Origin: Pseudomonas serbica
Lineage (GTDB): Bacteria > Pseudomonadota > Gammaproteobacteria > Pseudomonadales > Pseudomonadaceae
Length of the DNA stretch: 64,000 nt
NCBI RefSeq assembly: GCF_028823535.1
Contig: NZ_JAQIYM010000009.1
Span: 1 to 64,000, forward strand
Direction: 5' to 3'
The stretch's first letter is position 1. Each line of letters begins with the position of its first letter. The notes beneath the pieces are model-generated. The model ran no database searches and was not told the DNA's origin. It was given only the letters and a program-made list of their open reading frames with translations. Below, piece by piece: positions 62,404-64,000 of this stretch. The position numbers and the translations under genes were made by a program.

Positions 62404-62422
62404 TTAAACGAAGGATCCTTCA

Positions 62423-63742
62423 ATGGATAACTCCAATACCCTGCCCCGTGGGTCGGCTGCCGTGCCGACAAAAGAACGAACCACCTCCAGCCGCATCAAA
62501 TCGATCTTCAGCGGTTCCGTGGGCAACATGGTCGAGTGGTATGACTGGTATGTCTACGCCGCTTTCTCGCTGTACTTCGCCAAGACCTTTTTCCCCAAAG
62601 GCGATACCACCGCACAACTGCTGAATACCGCCGCGATCTTCGCCGTGGGTTTCCTGATGCGTCCGATCGGCGGCTGGTTGATGGGCCTGTACGCCGACAA
62701 GGTGGGCCGCAAAAAGGCGCTGATGGCCTCGGTGTACCTGATGTGCTTTGGCTCTCTGCTGATCGCCCTGAGCCCCGGCTATGAAATCATCGGCATCGGC
62801 GCGCCGATCCTGCTGGTGTTCGCCCGTCTGCTGCAGGGCCTGTCGGTCGGTGGCGAGTACGGCACCTCCGCCACCTACCTCAGCGAAATGGCGACCAAGG
62901 AACGTCGTGGTTTCTACTCCAGCTTCCAGTACGTGACCCTGATCTCCGGTCAGCTCATAGCGCTGGCCGTACTGATCATCCTGCAAAACGTACTGACCAC
63001 CGAAGAACTGTATGCCTGGGGCTGGCGCATCCCGTTCGCCATCGGCGCGCTGTGTGCCGTGGTCGCGCTATACCTGCGTCGCGGCATGGAAGAAACCGAG
63101 TCCTTCACCAAGAAGGAAAAGGCCAAGGAAAGCGCGATGCGCACCTTGATGCGCCATCCAAAAGAACTGATGACCGTGGTCGGCTTGACCATGGGCGGTA
63201 CGCTGGCGTTCTACACCTACACCACCTACATGCAGAAATACCTGGTGAACACTGTCGGCATGAGCATCTCCGACTCCACCACCATTTCTGCGGCCACGCT
63301 ATTCCTGTTCATGTGCCTGCAACCGATCATCGGCGGGCTCTCGGACAAAATCGGCCGCCGACCAATCCTGATTGCCTTCGGCATTCTGGGCACACTGTTC
63401 ACCGTGCCGATCCTCACCACCCTGCACACCATCCAGACCTGGTGGGGCGCGTTCTTCCTGATCATGGCGGCGCTGATCATCGTCAGCGGCTACACCTCGA
63501 TCAACGCGGTAGTGAAGGCCGAACTGTTCCCGACCGAAATTCGCGCCCTGGGCGTGGGCCTGCCGTATGCCCTGACCGTGTCGATCTTCGGCGGCACCGC
63601 TGAATACATCGCGCTATGGTTCAAGAGCATTGGCATGGAAACCGGTTACTACTGGTATGTCACTGCCTGCATCGCCGTGTCGTTGCTGGTCTACATCACC
63701 ATGAAAGACACCCGCAAGCATTCGCGGATCCTCACCGACTAA
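62423..63742 (+). CDS. MHS-family MFS transporter for 2-oxoglutarate or C4-dicarboxylates
   Basis: A 439-residue proton symporter of the metabolite:H+ symporter family (KgtP/PcaT-like). It has twelve predicted helices and MHS signatures: GNMVEWYDWYVYAAFSLYFA at the first helix, YADKVGRKKALMASVYLM in loop 2-3, and LLQGLSVGGEYGTSATYL in helix four. Directly downstream of a DctBD/MifSR-type pair and a sigma-54 promoter, it corresponds by context to PAO1 PA5530, reported as an alpha-ketoglutarate transporter. Substrate remains inferred. Confidence 0.91.
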   Translation: MDNSNTLPRGSAAVPTKERTTSSRIKSIFSGSVGNMVEWYDWYVYAAFSLYFAKTFFPKGDTTAQLLNTAAIFAVGFLMRPIGGWLMGLYADKVGRKKALMASVYLMCFGSLLIALSPGYEIIGIGAPILLVFARLLQGLSVGGEYGTSATYLSEMATKERRGFYSSFQYVTLISGQLIALAVLIILQNVLTTEELYAWGWRIPFAIGALCAVVALYLRRGMEETESFTKKEKAKESAMRTLMRHPKELMTVVGLTMGGTLAFYTYTTYMQKYLVNTVGMSISDSTTISAATLFLFMCLQPIIGGLSDKIGRRPILIAFGILGTLFTVPILTTLHTIQTWWGAFFLIMAALIIVSGYTSINAVVKAELFPTEIRALGVGLPYALTVSIFGGTAEYIALWFKSIGMETGYYWYVTACIAVSLLVYITMKDTRKHSRILTD

Positions 63743-63760
63743 GTCCAGGCGCGTCTTGGC

Positions 63761-63797
63761 AAAAGGGGGCAGTCCGTCGGGATCTGCCCCCTTTTTT
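63761..63797 (+). terminator. Intrinsic terminator of the transporter gene
   Basis: AAAAGGGGGCAG pairs with CTGCCCCCTTTT across about 11 nt and ends in TTTTTT, 19 bp after the stop. Confidence 0.93.
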
Positions 63798-64000
63798 GTT
63801 TGTCCTGAGCGCTGTAGGAAAAATCTGTCGTGCACAGCGTCAGACGGATTAATCACGAGTTAATGCCCGCCCGCCATCCTGAACACGTCCACTCGATTGA
63901 CTGCGATTCGCTCATTCAGCTTCTGATAGCGAAAAAGCCTGACGGCCTTAACATCTAATTAATCGATTGTTCTTAGCATTATTTTGCGCTTTTTAATCAG

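Noticed and set aside
63800..64000. A gene or mobile element at the right edge of the window
   Set aside because: The last 200 bp are AT-rich and carry no credible open frame; they probably form a promoter region for a gene beyond the window.

Overview
The window is ordinary, GC-rich chromosome of a Pseudomonas species, most likely of the P. fluorescens group. The evidence is an OprD-family porin, an MvaT xenogeneic silencer, a YebC/PmpR regulator, the tol-pal/ruv/aspS block, argJ-secA, and Pseudomonas-type REP palindromes (TGTGGGAGCGGGCTTGC and TGTAGGAGCTGGCTTGC types) between genes. Gene order agrees, as I remember it, with three P. aeruginosa PAO1 blocks: about PA0976-PA0958, PA4394-PA4405 and PA4309-PA4333. 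I see no prophage, insertion sequence, CRISPR array, rRNA or defence island.

Layout. 1-2866: tail of gcvP, then sdaA and gcvT (glycine cleavage and serine deamination). 3269-5259: a small cold-shock protein, an RDD membrane protein and nadA. 5536-7016: tRNA-Lys(UUU), queC and queE (queuosine precursor). 7184-12609: the complete tol-pal operon in the order ybgC-tolQ-tolR-tolA-tolB-pal-cpoB, on the minus strand. 12737-15046: ruvCAB. 15181-18160: YebC/PmpR, aspS and a FmdB zinc ribbon. 18297-20984: a ribbon-helix-helix protein, Dps, a membrane-anchored cold-shock protein, SlyX and a HIT protein. 21890-23218: the OprD porin after a leader of about 0.9 kb.

23423-35292: MscS channel, YajQ, PanE, an orphan sensor kinase coupled to a cobalamin adenosyltransferase, a Nudix/ThiE-like fusion, a GST, argJ, secA and DciA. 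35337-41924: a HerA-like ATPase, a PctA-type amino-acid chemoreceptor, and a coupled glycosyltransferase / deacetylase-like / flippase-like operon. 42138-45228: purU, mvaT and sbcB. 45413-52132: a six-gene operon of overlapping genes (RDD, SpoIIM, DUF4129, DUF4350, MoxR, DUF58). This is the best candidate here for a poorly described system: a membrane-associated AAA+/VWA machine.

52166-57149: PilZ protein, small lipoprotein, pyruvate kinase, and a membrane diguanylate cyclase (SadC-like by position) overlapping a ferredoxin-type reductase. 57461-63742: class I fumarase, then a sensor kinase / NtrC-type regulator pair of the DctBD/MifSR type and an MHS-family dicarboxylate or 2-oxoglutarate transporter. 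The transporter has a near-consensus sigma-54 promoter preceded by two direct repeats spaced three helical turns apart. These three genes appear to form a self-contained sensing, activation and uptake unit.
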